A DNA stretch of 64,000 nucleotides from Pascua guehoae (GCA_001600415.1 BCJX01000006.1:769971-833970); one strand, 5' to 3'. Shown: positions 43,620 to 54,580, counted from the first letter of the stretch. Translations and numbers: made by a program. The notes: a model not told the origin generated them from the sequence alone.

Positions 43620-45173
43620 CTAAAGCGACGACTCGAGCTGCTTGACCTGCCATGTCAGCGTTGACACTCGTCATAGCTCGCAGGTCTGGAAACTGGGAAA
43701 ACTTGTCTGCCCACCTCGGCTTCGGAAAACTTGTCTGGCCACCTCGGCTTTGTGAAATTTGCACGTCGCGACCTCGACAGCGACCTCGACTGGGACGTTG
43801 ACGTCGACTGGGACCTAGTGTAGATCTCGACCTCGACCTCGACCACGATCTTGACCTCGACCTCGTGACCCCTTCCACACATCCTCCCCTCGTTACATCC
43901 TCCCCTCCACGCATGACTAACCCCACACACACACCACACCCCACACCCCACACACCACACCCCGTCCCCGCTCCTCTCCACTTCCACTTGCAACCCCAAC
44001 TCGACTCACCATCGACTTCCACTGCGCCCGGATGCCCGTCGACCCCCTCGCCCTGAACCGGGGGTCACCCTTGACCGCGTCCCAGATGTGCTGCTTGACG
44101 AGCGCGTCGACGTGGGCGACCAGCGCCTTTTTCTCGGCCGGCGTCCATTTGTTGTATGCCTGGTCGGTGTGTTAGTGTGCGCGCGGGGGGGGGGATGGGG
44201 GGGTGGGCAGGGAATTCGGGGAGGGGGAGGGGAGGGAATTCCGGGAGGGGGAGGGGAGTGGGTGAGGCGTAGGAAATTGGGTGAGGCGGAGGGAAGTGGG
44301 TGTGGGCATTCTGGAAACGGCATGTGCTGTCCATCTGCATATCCCACAACACAAGCCATGCGTCCCCCCCCGGGGGGGGGGGGGGGGGTCCTAGACTGTC
44401 ACTGGCAACGTGGCGAGTGGTCAACGCGGTTGACTCGAACGTTTTCGGGAGCACATGTTCATCATGTCGTTGTCGTCGTCTTTCCTTCTGGTGCGACCGC
44501 AGACTTTGGAGACTTTGGAAACTTTGCAGCTGCTGGGTGGATGGGTGGACGAGTACGAGTGCGAGTGCGAGGACGAGTTGGTGCACACCGCACCCTGCCC
44601 TGTTCCTACACGCCGCAGGTACCCCGCAGCCGTGGTATACGACGCGACCGCTACACCAAGCTCGGCGAGAGCATCAGGTTGCAGGCCCATGCCGCGTACA
44701 AGAATGGATCCGAGTCGGACACGAGGTGACGATGGATCCCGCGGTCGACTCAGGAGGCACTGCTGTTCATTTGCTCTTTTGCTTGCCTCTTGCCCGCAGA
44801 GATGGCCAGATGACCGGCAACGACCGTGCGGCATCTGCACTTGGCACGCCATTGCGCAAGCCGAGTTGTGGAACAAGGCGGGCATCTGTGTGGCGCCAAG
44901 GTCGAGGTGGGTTGCGAGTGGTGAACGGACCGAGGAACAGGACATGTACGATGGAAAAAGAACGCAACAAGCTCAAGAGAGGAACGAAGGGGTGTACAAA
45001 ACGTGCCGAGATGGGTGGACTGGACTTACGCGCGTCTCGGTCTTGGCCTCCTTGACCTCCTTGGCCTCCTTGACTTCGCCATTGCCCTCGCCCTTGACTT
45101 TACCCTCGGCCTTGACCTTGGGCGAGCGCGAGCGCTTGCGCTTGTGCGTCGGCTTGGTGTCGGTCGGTGCCAT
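43620..45173 (-). CDS. Small SANT/Myb-like protein with basic N-terminal exon, 106 aa
   Basis: Exons 45173-45030, 44159-44010 and 43646-43620 join in phase 0 to 106 aa. Exon 1 is Lys-rich (KPTHKRKRSRSPKVKAEGK). Exon 2 is a SANT-like core: NKWTPAEKKALVAHVDALV, HIWDAVKG, RAQWKSM, with three spaced Trp as in SANT helices; exon 3 adds VKQLESSL and stop. A nuclear DNA- or chromatin-binding role is inferred. Its core resembles the 63-aa gene at 17314. Intron 1 is 870 nt, unusually long, so the pairing of exon 1 with exon 2 is less certain; intron 2 (363 nt) is made of GACCTC-type repeats. Confidence 0.6.
43699..43865. repeat. Repeat-built intron: 28-bp duplication and (GACCTC)n
   Basis: Two near-copies of GGAAAACTTGTCTG(C/G)CCACCTCGG are followed by (GACCTC)n-like hexamers, all within intron 2 of the 106-aa gene. 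Confidence 0.8.
44364..44388. repeat. C8-G17 inverted homopolymer
   Basis: Eight C are followed directly by seventeen G, a self-complementary junction able to fold into a hairpin. It lies in intron 1 of the 106-aa SANT-like gene and might be a sequencing or assembly artefact. Confidence 0.9.
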
Positions 45174-46084
45174 GGGTACGTGTGCGGGTGTGGTGTGGTG
45201 GTGTGGTGCAAGGGTGGTCGTGTACACGCTGGGCCCAGACGGGGTTTAGCGGGTTGCGGTTGGGGGTTTGTGGTTGGGGATAGTGTTGTCGAGTGGGAGC
45301 TGGAGCGATAGGACGGAGTGGCGGTGATACGGGGGGGGGGGGGGGATGGGTTTGGTCCGAGATGGTAGTTTCGGGTTGTGGAAGAGAGGAGGTGGGAGAT
45401 GGGAGGTGGGAGGTGGGATGGGATGAGAAGTGGTGTACCCTGGTCAAGTGGGAAAGAGGGGAGGGAGGGAATACGAGGATGGGAGCAAGGACGAGGATAA
45501 GATGATGTGAGGTGATACCGTGTGCGGACAAGTGTCGTGCGGTGTACTTTACCTGGAACAGGGTGAGGGTGAATAAACTGTGACGACGTAGTATGTCCAG
45601 TGCAAGTGTGCCGTGTGCCGTGTGCCATGAGCATGAGTCGCCTGTGTCACGTTCTCACTGCACTGCGCACTGCGACAGTGAACACACACAACACGCTGCC
45701 CTCTACCGTGCCGTGCCCACCTCGTTTCTACACCTCTTCCGTTACCACACATGTGAGACCCAGCCCCACGAGGCAGTTGAGAGCTGCGTCCAGAAATTGA
45801 CGTACCCAGCACACCTCCGAAGACACTGGCCACACGAGCGTCACACCGAATTACAGTCCCGCCTCTTGTTCGACCCAAGGCTGGAATTTCGAGTGCTCGA
45901 CAGACTCCAACTGCCGGTACAGTGCGAGTTGGGGCCTCTGGCATGTCGTTGCTGGAGAAAACCTCGCCCCACCCTCGTCTCCCCTCACTGTGTGTGTGTG
46001 TGTGTGTGTGCATTCCCCAGGACTGAAACGGGGCATGCCCATTGTGTGCTGAGGAGATGAACACAGAGGTGGCGTGCGGGGAGG

Positions 46085-46122
<38 letters not shown>

Positions 46123-46187
46123 TACAGGGCGGTGGAGGGGAGGTGAGGGGTGGAGAGGGCAGCAGGGGCCGGTGCGGCCACGTGGCG

Positions 46188-46228
<41 letters not shown>

Positions 46229-46495
46229 GGTTTTGGGGGAAGGGAAGGGACCGACTCGGGGACGGGTGGGGTGCGCGACGCCTCTGCATGCGGGGTATGA
46301 GAGGGGTGATAGGGGTCTCCCCCCTTTGTCCATTTCCTACCACTTCTCATCGTCGCCACTTTTGAACCACCACAACCTAGATAACCCATCAGCTCTCAGT
46401 TTTGCACCAAGCACGGCACACCAGCCAGTACACACCGGCCACTACGGGCACGCCGTCAAGACCATCACAAACAAGCCGCGACGCGAGCCACGACG
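45174..46495. promoter_or_regulatory. Divergent promoter region between two related genes, with giant poly-G runs
   Basis: It separates the SANT-like gene (minus) from family member 3 (plus). It contains G15 (45331-45345), (TG)11 (45989-46010), G36 (46086-46121) and G37 (46191-46227). No ORF is supported. Confidence 0.6.
46086..46227. repeat. Two poly-G runs of 36 and 37 nt, 69 nt apart
   Basis: G36 at 46086-46121 and G37 at 46191-46227 are the longest homopolymers in the window, lying 270-410 bp upstream of the member 3 ATG. The spacer is also G-rich. Confidence 0.95.
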
Positions 46496-47099
46496 ATGCC
46501 GAAGAAAGCGGGGACAAAGCAACAGTGGACCGAGGCGCACGACGTGAGCTGGTGTTTCCTTGCCTCTTGCACGTATCTCAGCTACCCCCCATCCCTATCC
46601 TCCGTTGAACCCCACTCCAACCAGCACTTCACCCTCTCCACCTCAACGGCCCCACTTCCCAACCCCCGTCAACCCCCCGTCAACCCCCATCAACCCCCCT
46701 CAACCCCCCTGCCTCCGATCCCGGGACCACCCCACCCACCCACCCCACTAACACCAGCGCGCCCTCCTCCACGCCCTCATAACACACACCCTCACCGCCC
46801 GCCCGGCCCTCTACGCCGCCCCGGGCCTCGAACACGTGCGCGACCACGGCGGCGAGCGCATCAACAAGAAGATCCAGGCGCGGCTGCGCATGCTGTGTGC
46901 CGACCACCCGGACATCCTCGAGGCGGCCGTTAGGGGCAATGGCAATGTACGCAAGCGGGCCCGTGGGGAGGGTGCGGATGGTGGGGGTGGCGAAGGTAAC
47001 GGCAAGGGGAAGCGGGTGAAGAAGGAGGACAAGGGGGCCAAGGGGGCCAAGGGGGCCAAGGGGGTCAAGGAGGCCAAGGGGGCCAAGACGGAGGTGTAG
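46496..47099 (+). CDS. Small nuclear-type protein of the short-exon-1 family, member 3
   Basis: Exons 46496-46543 (16 codons, ends QQWTEAHD) and 46758-47099 give 129 aa. After the phase-0 intron: RALLHALITHTLTARPALY, AAPGLEHVRDHGGERINKKI, then ARLRMLC. The tail is basic and repetitive (KKEDKGAKGAKGAKGVKEAK, from a 9-bp DNA repeat). Its W-T-x-E-x-x-D-x-A-L-L start is SANT-like, while the second half (Y..PGL...GG..IN..I) is shared closely with member 4. It lies tandem to member 4 on the same strand. Function unknown; a nuclear, nucleic-acid-binding role is inferred. Confidence 0.8.
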
Positions 47100-48095
47100 A
47101 TATGCATGCATGGGTGGCGCGAACTGGGTGAGACGTGGCAAGTGTGGCGCAGGGGCGGATGTGGCACCGTGGACATGCGTGTGGCAGAACCCAAAAATAT
47201 TGCCTTGTTTCGCCACATGCACGCCGACATGGTGCACGCCGCACGCAGACCCCGAGGCTCACTTGAATTCAACCAAAGTACTAGACTAGAATATGGGAAC
47301 GGTGTGCATTAGAGACAATGGCTCGGTGCTTGGCGCTGCATCCGTGCATATATGTTTGTGGTGGCGAACGGACAAGCGCCACAACCCAGACCTCGTGCCA
47401 TGACACACGGCACGCGATACTGGACATGGACTGTGTGGTTTGACGCCGAAGAGAGGTGTAGTGTGTCATGGTGATTAATTTCACTAGGATTCGAACGTGT
47501 GCATGCTGGGGGCACGTTGTGTGAAGACTGCAGGGCGCACGCCGACACCACGCCGATACGCGACATGCCGACACGCCCACACGCCCACACGCCAACACGC
47601 CAACACGCCGCGGGCACGCCCACACCCACGCCCCACGCTCCACTCCCGGGTCACATTATCTCACCTCACCTCACCCCGCCCCACCATTCATCATGACTTC
47701 CCACTTCGGGTCATCACTCGTCACTCTTCACTCATCACTTGTCACCCCACCTCCCATTTCTCACCTTTCACCTCTCACCTCTCACTCTTTTCTCATCATC
47801 CCCGCTGCACCCCAGTCATACCACGGCGCTCCTGCTCAACCAAGCAAACCAACATTCCCATCTCAACCAAGCAAACCAACATCGCCGTCCCCCTTGTGCC
47901 CCATTCGAAGCCTCTCCTCCGCGACGTCTCCGCCTTGGGGCCCGCCCATTTGCTGAACTTCTACCCATCCACTCGTTCCGAACGTCGGAACGCGCCATCG
48001 TCCAAACGTCCAAATCACCAATCATCCAAACGGCACTACTCCGCACCACACCACCCAATCTTCACGATCCACAACCAACGCGCGCTACCGTCACA
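47100..48095. other. Region between tandem family members 3 and 4
   Basis: Contains an ACACGCC-type repeat (about 47566-47640) and then CT-rich leader sequence before the member 4 ATG. No credible ORF. Confidence 0.5.
47566..47640. repeat. CACACGCC-type tandem repeat
   Basis: Seven or more diverged units of ACACGCC(C/A) lie about 450-530 bp upstream of member 4. Confidence 0.75.
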
Positions 48096-48494
48096 ATGCC
48101 GCCCAAGACCCAGTGGTCCCCCGAGCAAGACGTACGTGCCTCCCTCCTCCGCCTTCCTCCTGACGCCCAGGCACTCCTCCTCAGCGCCATCGTCGGGGCG
48201 GTCCTCGCCAACCGCCGCAACATGTACGCCACGCCGGGCCTCGAGGACTGGGCGGGCAACGGCGGGTCGCGTATCAACCAGCGTATCCAGCAGATGCTCA
48301 AGCGCCTCTGTTCCGACTATGGCGCTGCGGGGGTCGTTGAGGCTCAGGTCAAGACGGCCGGCGCGCGACCGGCGGTGGGAAACGGTGGAAATGGTGAAGG
48401 TGGGGCTGGTGCTGGTGGGGCGAAGCGCGCTCGGAAGCGCAAGGTCCAGGACATGGATGTGAAGGATGAGGTGAAGGACGAGCTGGATGTGTAG
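48096..48494 (+). CDS. Small nuclear-type protein of the short-exon-1 family, member 4
   Basis: Exons 48096-48131 (12 codons, KTQWSPEQD) and 48171-48494 give 119 aa; the intron is only 39 nt. The module is ALLLSAIVGAVLANRRNMY, ATPGLEDWAGNGGSRINQRI, QQMLKRLCSDY, then a Gly/Ala linker and a basic-acidic end (KRARKRKVQDMDVKDEVK). It is the nearest paralogue of member 3 (Y-A-x-P-G-L-E and RIN-x-[R/K]-I are common). The KRARKRK cluster is a likely NLS. No named family was recognised. Confidence 0.82.
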   Translation: MPPKTQWSPEQDVRASLLRLPPDAQALLLSAIVGAVLANRRNMYATPGLEDWAGNGGSRINQRIQQMLKRLCSDYGAAGVVEAQVKTAGARPAVGNGGNGEGGAGAGGAKRARKRKVQDMDVKDEVKDELDV

Positions 48495-49144
48495 GGTATA
48501 CAGTGCGTGGGTACGGGCGAGGGTTTCATAGGTGGTAGTTGGTCGTGCCATGTGGCTGTTTGTGAGATTGGATGAACTATTCAAGTTTTCCGAGGCACAA
48601 AGATTGTCATCTCTTATTCTCGGGCTATCGGAAGTGACTGTTGGAAATGCGCTGCTGCGATATCGTTGACAGTGTCGGGGGACGGGGGCTGTGGAAAGAG
48701 GGCCGTGGAGGAAGGGAGTTGGGCAAGGAGACGGGGTGTAATATTGCCATCGTATCTGGGGCGATGCGAGGAAGGGTTGCTTCAAGGCGGGTATCGATCG
48801 GGCCTGAAGTTAGCAGGTATGTCTGGCGCGCACTGTTCAGGTGCTTCTGCGAGGCTGGTGACGCAGCTCGTGGTCCGATCCATGCTCAATGTATGACGCG
48901 AAAATGCGGCACTCGTAGACGGCTTACCCAGTGGTTGGCAGCGTCACACAATGGGACCTAAGGCAGGGGGCTGCTGGGTCAGCATGCACACAGGTTTCGC
49001 CTCCCAAAAATACGTACTCCGAGTGGAATAGAGGATGGGGAGTCGACGTGAGGTCATGCGTTGAATTATTGAGGCCGCTGCCGCAGCGAGTGTCCTTGGT
49101 TTGCTTGACAACAAGTGGCTCGGTGTCGTTGACGCTGGTACACC
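48495..49144. other. Convergent intergenic region, members 4 and 5
   Basis: Shared 3' flank of the two family genes; nothing recognised. Confidence 0.5.
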
Positions 49145-50031
49145 CTACTTCTTGTTGAACAAGGTGCAACGACTGCCGTGTTGCCTGAACAAACACTGCG
49201 AGCAGCCATTATAGCCGTCCTTGACCACGCAAAACGTTCCCCGGTTGACACAGTGGTCGCAGCGCTTGGTGACAATCCGGCCTTGGCGGGCGACGATCAT
49301 GGCAGTCTTGAAACGGGGCTCCTTGTTGTTGGCCTCCGAGACGAAATGCTTGGAATTGCTGCCGTAAAGTACCGAATACCGGTAGAAGTGGTGCTCCCAA
49401 AGGCACGGATCCTTAGGGTGGCCCTTCAGTTCCGGCGAGTCGACCTCGTCGGACACCGAGTCGTCCGTGGACGAATCGAATTGTTGGTGTTCGGCGGTGT
49501 CCTCAGTCCCAGGCGACATCAGGCGTGGTCGGCGCGCGCTGCGCTGCGTGCTGGGCCCCATCCCCTGCGGCTGCTGCGAGCCAGACTGGACGTCGTCAAG
49601 TTCGGCATCGTTGCGCTGGCGCTTTTGGGCACGACGAAAAGCCTCTCCGGGGACAACAACGTCGGCGGTGAGGTCGTACTCCTCGGCGATGCTGATGAGC
49701 AGCTCGTTGATCTTGTTCGTGCGTTGCTCGTCGCTGCCGCTGATGATTTTCTTCAGTTCAGGCATCGTTTCCTTCAGGACACCGATCATCTTGTTCAGAA
49801 GGGCGAGCTGGGGAACGTGAGCCAGGGAAACAGAGTGCGGGTGGCAAGGAACCATGGATAGAGTGTAAATGAGCTCGAGGCTGTTAGTTGGGTGAACCAC
49901 GGATGACGTAAAGGACTCCAGTGGAACAGAGGAGAGGAAGTGAATGGCTTCGAGAGCGGCCCAGAGGGGGCGGGGAGGAGAGAACGTACCGACTCGTCGT
50001 GAGAGAGATGCTCGAAAACGTGGGACGCCAT
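49145..50031 (-). CDS. Short-exon-1 family member 5 with a C-terminal Zn2Cys6-like cysteine cluster
   Basis: Exons 50031-49990 (14 codons, EHLSHDES) and 49807-49145 give 234 aa. After the phase-0 intron: LALLNKMIGVLKETMPELKK, NKINELLISIAEEYDLTADV, VVPGEAFRRAQKRQ, then a polar linker with SARRPRL. The C-terminus has KRCDHCVNRGTFCVV, then GYNGCSQCLFRQHGSRC: spacing C-x2-C-x6-C-x8-C-x2-C-x8-C, as in fungal binuclear zinc clusters, but at the C-terminus instead of the usual N-terminal position. Member 6 shares the module and RRPRL but not the cluster. A DNA-binding regulator is the natural guess, unproven. Confidence 0.75.
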
Positions 50032-50644
50032 GGCTGCCGCGTTGTGATGGGAAGAAAGGGTGTTACTGGAAGTAAAAGGGTGATAAGTGGGAAGGGAAAG
50101 TGTAAAGAGTGGAGAATGGAGAAAGAAGAATGAGAGCGACGAAGAGGAGAATTTGGAAAACGAAGGAAGGGGGAAGAGAGAGAATGGACAAGACCAAGAG
50201 TGGCGAGGGAAGGAAGGGAAGGAAAGGAAAAAGGAAACGGGACAATATTAATAATCGCCACCAACAAATCGTCAATCAATCAATCCCCAACGCACAGACC
50301 TCCTCCCTTGCCACTCGTCTTTGACCAGACAAACGTCCTGGTGCCTTCCTCACCCACCTTCCTTCCTTGAGACAGCCGCACCCATTGTGCATGTGTGCAA
50401 TCATCTCATGTATACAAGCACACGCATTCGCATCACAACATCTCTGCACTCTGTGCCAGTTGGTCGTTACGCATGATGAGGTTTAAGGCACATGGACATT
50501 GAAAGCTTTCAAGAGAGTGACAAGAACAGTTGCACATGAAACATGGTACTTGCATGGAGGTCTGTTGTACATACAGGTCTTGGCACGATGGTGGTCGGTA
50601 GTTGTCGCGGTCGTTGGCGCGCACCAGAGGATTGGAAATCGGCG
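50032..50644. other. Region between family members 5 and 6
   Basis: Purine-rich (GGGAAAGGAAAAAGG-type) on the plus strand from about 50040 to 50250, i.e. a CT-rich leader for member 5 on the minus strand. No ORF is supported. Confidence 0.5.
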
Positions 50645-51756
50645 CTATTGAAACCGTTCTAGCAAGTCGCTGTCGCTGTCGCTGTCGGAGACGCTATTAA
50701 TTGAAACGTGCCCTGGGGGACGGTCCCTCGAGGACGACATGGGCGCATCCAGAATTGATGTGGGCTGAGTCAAGCGGGGCCTCCGTGCAGGCCGCTTGGT
50801 CTTTGCAGTTTTGCTGGAGGGGATGGCAAAACGTGAACGGCTCGGTGGACCCGTCGTGTTTGGGGAGGTGTTGGCCGAGCCCAGCGAAGACGGCTGTGAT
50901 TGAGACTGCGACCGCTGCTGTGCGTACGACTGGCGCTGAGACCGCGACTGCAAGGGGCTCTGCGTTGGGGACTGTGTCGGAGTAGCAGCCGCGCGGCGAG
51001 GCACGACCTGAGGCGTCTGTCGGTCCTGGGGCGATGGGGGCGGCGACTCCGACGGCAGCCGTGACTGGGACTGCACCGTACCATGCGTGGCGGACTGCTT
51101 CGAACCAGCAGTCGGTGACTGAGACGCAACCCGAGGCGTCGGTCCGTCCTTCGGTGACGGCGCGTCCTTCTGTGACGGAGGCGACGACGGCACACGTTCG
51201 CTCTTCTGGAGCTTTTTCGTCTTATTCGACTTGCGCTGCGTCGACGTGCCGAATTCGAGTTCGATGTCCTGGAATATGCGCTTCTGGGAGCGCCGATAAC
51301 CTTCCCCCGGAATGACGAGGTCGGCGCTGAGATCGAAATCCTCGGCAATGTTGATGAGGATCTCGTTTATCATGTCCTTGCGCTCCTGGTCCGTGTACTC
51401 GGGGTCGAGGGCCGTGAGGGATTCGTACAGTTCGGCTTTGTGGCGTTTGGCGAGGTCGATGAACGCGGCCGCGACGACGAGCTGTGGGGGTTGGGTCAGT
51501 ACTTGCGTATGAGGGACTGTGGGTACGTGGGTGCCCTTCCTTCAGGAGCAAGGGAGCAAGGTGAGTGGGGCTGTGAGGTGGTGGAGCTGTGGAACTGCTG
51601 CATCCGCGTAGTCATGTGCACTGGTTACGAGCTGTGCCCCAAGACGAGCCATGGAGTAACCCAAGAGTGACGGGCAGAGGAGAAAGACATGACACGGGGT
51701 GTGATGAGAATACGCACGGACTCGTCATGCGTCATGTGCTTGAACGTGTGCGGCAT
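50645..51756 (-). CDS. Short-exon-1 family member 6 with a Ser/Gln/Pro-rich tail
   Basis: Exons 51756-51718 (13 codons, FKHMTHDES) and 51481-50645 give 291 aa. The module reads LVVAAAFIDLAKRHKAELY, DMINEILINIAEDFDLSADL, VIPGEGYRRSQKR, almost residue for residue like member 5. The remaining about 200 residues are Ser/Gln/Pro/Arg low complexity, with RRPRL and a Ser-Asp repeat end (SVSDSDSDSDLLERFQ). No cysteine cluster. Members 5 and 6 appear to be a tandem duplicate pair with diverged tails. Function unknown. Confidence 0.75.
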
Positions 51757-52486
51757 CTTGGTACGCAGTGGCGGCCGTCGAGCGAGGTTGGGCGGGCGCA
51801 GTAGCGTGGACGAGTGGTGGGAGGGTGCAGGGGAGAAGGAATGCAGTAGAGAAGACGAGTTGAGGGTTGTTTCGAGAAAAGGGATGAGAGAAAGAGAAAG
51901 AGTGAGTAAAGAGAGGCGAGTGTGTGTGATGTGACAGTTTCCTTCCTTCCTTCCTTCCTTTGCTTTGCTTGTGTGGTTGGTTGGGGGTGGCAAAATGCCA
52001 TTATGTGCGCCCCCGCCAATCCCCCGTGGCTGCAAAGTGCTCCTCCCTACGGCGTCTGTTCGTGCACTCTGTCCATTGCTACACTATGCTTGCACCCCCA
52101 TACAGGCACCTTCAGAGCAACTCGGCCTCGTGCATGAGTGACTTTGTTTCATGGCTTTAGAGTAGTGCGTACAGTTTGCATGGGTCCACGTGTGAGTGGC
52201 ACACGGAATCGTGTGGCACATCTGAATTTTTTGTTTTAACAAAACAAAAGAAAACACTCCAGCAGACGCTGCCACGCTGCCTTGACGCGTTCGAGCCCGC
52301 TGCATCACTCACAACCGTTCCGTACCCGTACTTGAAAACATAGATATCATGACGATTATCAAACCACTCTACAAGATTGGTATCTCTAATCTACCCCACG
52401 CTCAATGACACACTCTCCCCAACGATGCCAGCATGACTTGCTAGTTGGGGGCCAACAACACCAGCCCTTTGTTAGGGTAGCCCGCA
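51757..52486. other. Region between family members 6 and 7
   Basis: Has a (TTCC)5 tract at 51941-51960 and a CT-rich leader (minus strand) for member 6; nothing else recognised. Confidence 0.5.
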
Positions 52487-54216
52487 TCATTTCTCTTCGT
52501 CCGTCTCAACGTTTCCGACCTTTGCGGCGGCAGTCGTAGACGCCCTTGACGTCGCAGCTCGCGACGGCTGGCGCTTGACCGCTGCTTTCGGCTGGGCCGT
52601 CTTTGCTACGGATCGGGTGCGGGTAGTGGTTCGGGCCCGCTTGGCTGGCGGGGCGTCCTTGTCCTGCTTGTCTCCCCCCTCGCCTGAAGCCTTTCGCGGG
52701 GCCACCCTGCGTCGAGGGGTCTTGTCCTGCGTGTTCAGCGTCGGTTTGGCTGAAGCCTTGCGTGGTGCGGCCTTGCGAGCGACCGTCTTGGGTGGTGCCG
52801 CCGTGCGAGCCTTACGACCCGGGTTCTTGCGGGCGGGCGGGCTGGAGTCTGACGAGTGGTCGTTCGGGAGGAACTCGGAACCGGCCGACGCGTCCGAGGA
52901 TGAGCCTGGTGGCGAGGCGGGTGGGAGTACTGCAGTGACTGGCTGGCGGGGAGGCAGGGCAGCGACGAAGGCTGCAGTAATTAGCTGCTCGACGACATTG
53001 GACGCCGTGCGGTTGGACAGAGAGCGGAGACTGTCGCCGTCCGCGTCGCTGTTGGGGGTGGGACTGGTGGGGCGTCCCCGTGCTTCGGAGGCTGGTTCCA
53101 TTGCTAGGTTCATCGCTGGGGGTGCGGCCACGGCTGGTTCCACCTCGGTGGTCGTGCGCTCGGCCGACAGAGCGTGCGACCTCTGTGGGATGGCAGATCC
53201 GAGCCGACGTGTTCGTTGTGGCGGTACGGAAGCGGACCTTGGCGCGGCAAATGCGAACCGCGGCTGCATTCGCGGCGATGTAGAGGCGAATCGTGGCGTT
53301 TCAAATGTAAGTCGGGGTGGTTCAGGTGTGGGCTCGGCCGTGGTGGTCACAATGGCGTCCGTAGGGAGGTCGGCGGTCGGGTCCGCAATGGGACCCGATG
53401 CGATGCGGTCTGCGACGGTCTCCGCGGTGCGTTCGACTTGAGGGCCCGACATGTCCACGTCCGCGGTGTCCATGGGCTCGACAAGAGGTGCAGTCACCGA
53501 CGAACTGCCTCCCAGAGGTTCAGGACCCGGGTCCGCCGCGTGATCAACAGAGTGGGACTGGGCGGTATCCACCTCCATGGCGGGGGTTGTCTCGACAGAC
53601 GTATGAGCGCGCCGTTCAGCACCACCGCCCACCACAGTGTCGTCGGACATCTCCACATCGGGCGTGGGCGAGGGGGAGAACAACGCCCGCGCGGCGGAAG
53701 CGACCCGCTCCTCGCCTGCCGACAGCAGCTGAATACCCATCAGGGCATCATACTCGCCCACCCTTCGCGTCTCGGCCTTGGTGATCCCGTCCACCCGGTC
53801 CTTCTCCCTGCCGAGTGCGAGCTGGATACACTTCTGGAGCTCGGCATTGTGCAAGTCTGCATCGATGGTCGTAGCGGGGTGACAGTGGCACGGCCGGATG
53901 AGCTGGTACAGCTGCGGGGAGACGCAGGACGCGTCGGCTAGCGCGAGGAGGAAGGCGTCGAGGCGGGGTTTGTTGGACCATGCCAGGCCGGGGATGAGGG
54001 ATAGGAGCTCGGCGTAGTGCATGTGTGCGAGGGCGAGGAGGGCGGCGGTGATTTGGATCTGTGGTGAGTAAGAGGGGGGGGGGGGGGTTGGATTGAGGTT
54101 CCGGAAAGGAGAGATGTAGGAAGGTCCAGTACGGAGAGTCGTTAGGGGGACAGGGGACGTACGCGGGACGGCGAGGGGGGTGAGAAGAAGCTTGGGTTGC
54201 CTTGAGTCCCAGTCAT
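52487..54216 (-). CDS. Short-exon-1 family member 7, long form with Ala/Lys-rich tail
   Basis: Exons 54216-54163 (18 codons, MTGTQGNPSFFSPPSPSR) and 54058-52487 give 541 aa. After the phase-0 intron: IQITAALLALAHMHYAELLS, LIPGLAWSNKPRLDAFLLAL, which matches the module layout (helix, Tyr, PGL, helix) but is the most diverged. The middle is Pro/Thr/Ser-rich; the C-terminus is a histone-H1-like Ala/Lys/Pro tail (RKAAPRKASAKP, KQDKDAPPAKRARTTTRT). A chromatin role is suggested by composition only. The intron holds a 14-nt poly-G run. Confidence in the gene is good; membership of the family is less sure. Confidence 0.68.
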
Positions 54217-54580
54217 TGCAAGAGGCGTGTGTGTCAAGCAGTGAATGTGGGTGAGTCAAGCTGGACGAGGAATAAGAAAACAAGGATTAGAGGTGAGGGA
54301 AGAAGATGTCAAAGGGTAAGTGGTAAGGGGAGAAGAGGAGAAGAAGGCAACAATTGGAAGGAAGATATCCCTTCTGGCGAGTGGTAGGTCTTCCTCGCAG
54401 GTCTTCCTCGCCTTCCTTCATCGGCCGCTCCTCCTGCACCACTACGAAACTTACGAGGAAGACTGCAACTCCAGATACGATGACCGCCATGATGCATGCT
54501 CTACTCGACCTCGCCATGGCCACAAAACCCTGTCCACCACCACCGACAACTTCTCGACCTCCCCCATCCCCTTTGCTGCC
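54217..54580. other. Intergenic region, member 7 / WBP11
   Basis: 364 bp, purine-rich on the plus strand; presumably the member 7 leader and the WBP11 3' flank. Confidence 0.5.

Noticed and set aside
46074..46547. Gly-rich ORF over the poly-G runs
   Set aside because: Purely a translation of homopolymers; the real gene starts at 46496 in a different frame.
47470..47500. Possible tRNA T-loop (GTTCGAATCC on the minus strand)
   Set aside because: No pairing T-stem, acceptor or anticodon arm could be built around it.
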